This document shows positions 61,241 to 64,000 of a stretch of 64,000 nucleotides of DNA, one piece after another. Each line of letters starts with the position of its first letter. Position 1 is the stretch's first letter. The notes under the pieces were generated by a model that did not search any database, had not been told where the DNA came from, and saw only the letters and a program-made list of their open reading frames with translations. The translations under genes were made by a program, and so were the position numbers. Origin of the DNA: Moritella sp. F3 (lineage in GTDB: Bacteria > Pseudomonadota > Gammaproteobacteria > Enterobacterales > Moritellaceae); assembly GCF_015082335.1 (NCBI RefSeq), contig NZ_BLRL01000007.1, positions 19,468 to 83,467 of the forward strand, read 5' to 3'.

Positions 61241-64000
61241 TTAAGCAGTTAATTTTTTACTAAAGTTCGTTTCATCGGCTTGCTGTGGCTGCAGGTATTT
61301 ACTTACATCAACCTCATCTAATTGCTCAGGTTTCAGATATTCTTGGGCATATTTAATATGTGTACCACTCTGTAAAAATAGCTTAAATAATTCGATATCT
61401 AAATGCTGGTCTAAAGCCATTTTGAACATGATATCAACGGCAACACTCACCGGTTTAGCTTTCTTATAAGGACGGTCAGAAGCCGTTAACGCTTCAAATA
61501 TATCCGCAATAACCAAGATTCGCTCTGGAATAGAAAGATCCTCAGCGGTTAGCTTACGCGGATAACCAGTGCCTTTAAGTGTTTCGTGGTGCGTTGAAGC
61601 ATAACGTGGCACGCGACTTAATTCCGACGGAAACGGCAGATTTTCTAACATCTTAATCGTACTGATCATATGTTCGTTAATCTTATATCTGTCTTCCGCC
61701 GTTAAAGTACCGCGGCTAATCGTCAGGTTATACACTTCACCCAAATTGTATTGATGCTCAGGTACATCCATTTTAATACCATGTTTCGGATCAAACTCAA
61801 CGTTACGTTCACGCTTGATAATATGTTCTGGCTTGTCAGACAATAATCGTTCAATCACCGGTAATCCTGATGATGTCGATACTTTAGCTAACTCTTCGAC
61901 TGGTGATAGGCCAATGCTATCGTCAAAATGACGTAACCACGTTTGCGATGATAATGCTTTCACACGCTCAATCTTATCGTTACTCATGAATTCACCACCC
62001 ACATTTGAAGTCGCAATAAACTCAAAGTCATCGGTTAGTTGCTGCTGCCTTGATGCCAGTACTGCCGCTATTTCGGCTTTATCAGCGGGTGCTGCTAGTT
62101 GCTGTGTTAACGCGGCTATTTCAGCATCACGCCACAATATTTCAAACCGAGCTCGGATCTCGTGAATACGGTTGTAGTTAGTTTCTAATTTACTGCCTTT
62201 ATCAACAATGTGTTCAGGAGTTGTTATCTTGCCACAGTCATGTAGCCAAGCCGCGATCCTAAACTCACGTTTCTCATCTGCATTAGCAAATTTAAAATCT
62301 TTGAATAAAGTCGCATTACTCTGCTCTGCTGCTTCAGCTAACATAATGCCAAGCTCTGGTACACGATTACAATGTCCCGCTGTATAAGCAGACTTGTCAT
62401 CAATCGCTTGGGCGATAAGTTTAATAAACGCCTCTAAAAACTCTTCTTGTGCGAGCTCGTGTTGCTTTAATGCCATAGACATTTCGTTTAATGATGTCGA
62501 TAACTCCCATATCTCTTTGATCGGTGTATCAACCAACTTCACCTGATCATATTCCCGATTTTTTATTTGTTGAGCCTGCAGACGTAATTTATAAATAGGA
62601 CGCACAATAGGCCCACTGAATAGCCAGGCTAACGGTAATATCAACAGCATGATACCAAGCGTGATCCCCACTGACATCGCGATACGTTGATTGACGCCAC
62701 TATAAATAACCTCTTTCGGGATTATCACAGAAAAGAATTCCGTCGCATTATTACCTGGTTTAATCGGGCTAATATAAATAAACTGCGCCTCGCCATCAAT
62801 CACCCGTTCAACAATTTTTCCGTATGCACTTTTTTGATTCGCTAATGCTAATAGCTCCGGGTAAGGGATCATGATATTACCCCTAACCAACTGCCGATTA
62901 TCCATCCATTTACTTTTCAGCACCTGTCGTTGCTCTAGCGTGATATTGCGAATAGCTAAATTAATGATTGGCATCAGTTCGGCGTATTGCTCATTAAGCA
63001 CAATATGAAATTCTGATGAATACCCTTGCGGTGCAATGCTAAATAGCCTGTGTAATTGTAAATTGCGATGAAAATATTGCATCAACCCCGATTCTAATAC
63101 CGCGCCACTATCAAGCAATGCAAAGTTTTCTCCCATTGACACAGATTTAAATGCGGCTTTTAAGGTTTTAAATTCAACCAGTTCAACATTCGGAAATTCT
63201 TGCTTTAACGACGGGATAATTGACCAACCAGCTAAGATGGCGACTTTCTTACCTTGCAAGTCAGCATAGTCACTAATATAAGGCTGGTTATCTTTAGTTA
63301 CTATGGCAAAGGGTAAATTATATATAGGCTCTGAATAGAGCCCTTTAATGGTATCTTCATTTGCTTGCTGTAGAGAGTGCAAACCATCCAGTGAGCCGTT
63401 ATTGTATTTATCAACCAACTCCCCCCAAGTGAAACCATTAATAAATTCAAAATCAATACCCGTCATATCTTCAATAAGATTTAAGAGATCAATCGCATAA
63501 CCTTTCGGCTCACCTGATGCGGCAAAATCTATCGGCGCCCAATCATTTTGATTCGACATTTTTATAGAGGTTATTTGGCTTAATGCGCGGGTTTGTGCCG
63601 GGCTTAAGTCGAGTGGCTTAGCTGGAGGAACTGTAATAGTTTCGCTATTTTGACGATTAGAGGCAATGACATCGCCCGATTTAAGGTAGATAAATGATTC
63701 AACCCCCGCATCATCACCAAGATTAAGCTGATTAACGGATAGTTTACTCGCTAACGACGACAGGACAATATCAATGCCCAGTACATAACTTTTTTGACTA
63801 TTCGCCTTCGACGAAAACTGCAAAGAATAAGTTTGGCCAGTGATCTTTAAGTGTTGGAATAAATAAGGCTTAGTTTTGGTGACGTCATCGGCATTAGCAG
63901 AGACAAACCAAGGTCGTTCGCTAGGAAAATAATTACTTTGAGTTGCTTTTAATTCACGTAACTCGAAATCATGATTATAATAATACGTCTCGCGGATACG
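61241..64000 (-). CDS. Sensor protein: dCache, SBP_bac_3-like and HD-GYP domains (partial)
   Basis: The frame is open to the window edge, so the 5' end is missing; the apparent start near 63823 is a TTG inside the gene. The edge sequence has RPWFVSA and KPYLFQH, the marks of a dCache ligand domain. Next comes a periplasmic binding-protein fold (SBP_bac_3-like, WAPIDFAASGEPKGYAIDLLNLI), a membrane segment and HAMP-like linker, and an HD-GYP output domain with HDCGK and HHETLKGTGYP. It probably hydrolyses cyclic-di-GMP in response to two extracellular signals. It stands 210 bases upstream of mazG in the same direction. Confidence 0.85.
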   Translation of the reverse strand, partial: RIRETYYYNHDFELRELKATQSNYFPSERPWFVSANADDVTKTKPYLFQHLKITGQTYSLQFSSKANSQKSYVLGIDIVLSSLASKLSVNQLNLGDDAGVESFIYLKSGDVIASNRQNSETITVPPAKPLDLSPAQTRALSQITSIKMSNQNDWAPIDFAASGEPKGYAIDLLNLIEDMTGIDFEFINGFTWGELVDKYNNGSLDGLHSLQQANEDTIKGLYSEPIYNLPFAIVTKDNQPYISDYADLQGKKVAILAGWSIIPSLKQEFPNVELVEFKTLKAAFKSVSMGENFALLDSGAVLESGLMQYFHRNLQLHRLFSIAPQGYSSEFHIVLNEQYAELMPIINLAIRNITLEQRQVLKSKWMDNRQLVRGNIMIPYPELLALANQKSAYGKIVERVIDGEAQFIYISPIKPGNNATEFFSVIIPKEVIYSGVNQRIAMSVGITLGIMLLILPLAWLFSGPIVRPIYKLRLQAQQIKNREYDQVKLVDTPIKEIWELSTSLNEMSMALKQHELAQEEFLEAFIKLIAQAIDDKSAYTAGHCNRVPELGIMLAEAAEQSNATLFKDFKFANADEKREFRIAAWLHDCGKITTPEHIVDKGSKLETNYNRIHEIRARFEILWRDAEIAALTQQLAAPADKAEIAAVLASRQQQLTDDFEFIATSNVGGEFMSNDKIERVKALSSQTWLRHFDDSIGLSPVEELAKVSTSSGLPVIERLLSDKPEHIIKRERNVEFDPKHGIKMDVPEHQYNLGEVYNLTISRGTLTAEDRYKINEHMISTIKMLENLPFPSELSRVPRYASTHHETLKGTGYPRKLTAEDLSIPERILVIADIFEALTASDRPYKKAKPVSVAVDIMFKMALDQHLDIELFKLFLQSGTHIKYAQEYLKPEQLDEVDVSKYLQPQQADETNFSKKLTA

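Noticed and set aside
63821..63823. Start codon of the HD-GYP gene
   Set aside because: It is a TTG in the middle of an open frame that continues to the window edge with dCache motifs (RPWF, KPYLF). The gene is partial.

Overview
The window looks like a core chromosomal segment of a marine gammaproteobacterium. Gene content and order resemble the Vibrio/Shewanella/Moritella group, and Moritella is my best guess; this is inference from protein resemblance and order, not a database match. The DNA is moderately AT-rich and most genes are housekeeping. I found no insertion sequence, phage, integrase, CRISPR array or rRNA.

Layout. (1) 1-5250: tRNA-Ser(GCU), csrA, lysC, alaS and glnB, all on the minus strand. 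(2) 5328-11604: a type IV pilus minor-pilin operon pilV-pilW-pilX-pilY1-pilE with overlapping genes and no fimT/fimU-type gene. (3) 11849-17826: ribF, ileS, lspA, fkpB, ispH, with a strong terminator-like hairpin between ileS and lspA. (4) 17900-21225: murJ divergent from rpsT, then nhaA, which probably starts at a TTG behind a perfect Shine-Dalgarno. (5) 21395-26084: an M14 carboxypeptidase-like protein, an alpha/beta hydrolase, an OlsF-like two-domain acyltransferase and thyA. (6) 26200-29635: a GGDEF-EAL protein, lgt and rppH, with ptsP absent from its usual place. (7) 30019-32814: an accessory pair, an exported amidohydrolase and a porin-like protein, between rppH and mutH. (8) 32815-34031: an AT-rich region with a cluster of DnaA-box-like sites, then mutH. 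(9) 34156-40215: rpsP-rimM-trmD-rplS, ffh, ypjD and a CNNM/CorC family gene. (10) 40315-44682: hupA, yjaG, a TraF-family outer-membrane-type protein followed by an internally deleted second copy, and a PepSY-type membrane protein. (11) 44844-54759: recA with a LexA box, mutS, a small lipoprotein gene, rpoS, nlpD, pcm, truD, ispF, ispD and ftsB, with surE missing. (12) 55275-56927: a repeat lipoprotein inserted between ftsB and eno. (13) 57075-64000: eno, pyrG, mazG and a large sensor/HD-GYP protein that runs off the window edge.

The housekeeping genes cover translation (tRNA-Ser, alaS, ileS, rpsT, rpsP, rplS, trmD, rimM, truD), membrane and wall biogenesis (lspA, lgt, murJ, nlpD, ftsB, ffh), isoprenoid precursors (ispD, ispF, ispH), DNA repair (recA, mutS, mutH) and global regulation (csrA, rpoS, glnB, HU). 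The less ordinary material sits in a few insertions into this conserved order. The most distinctive are the lipoprotein built from ten exact-length 27-residue repeats, each combining a YD-like strand with a DxDxDG calcium-type loop; the DnaA-box cluster before mutH; the secreted amidohydrolase/porin island with an operator-like inverted repeat over its promoter; and the carboxypeptidase/hydrolase/ornithine-lipid-type acyltransferase cluster.
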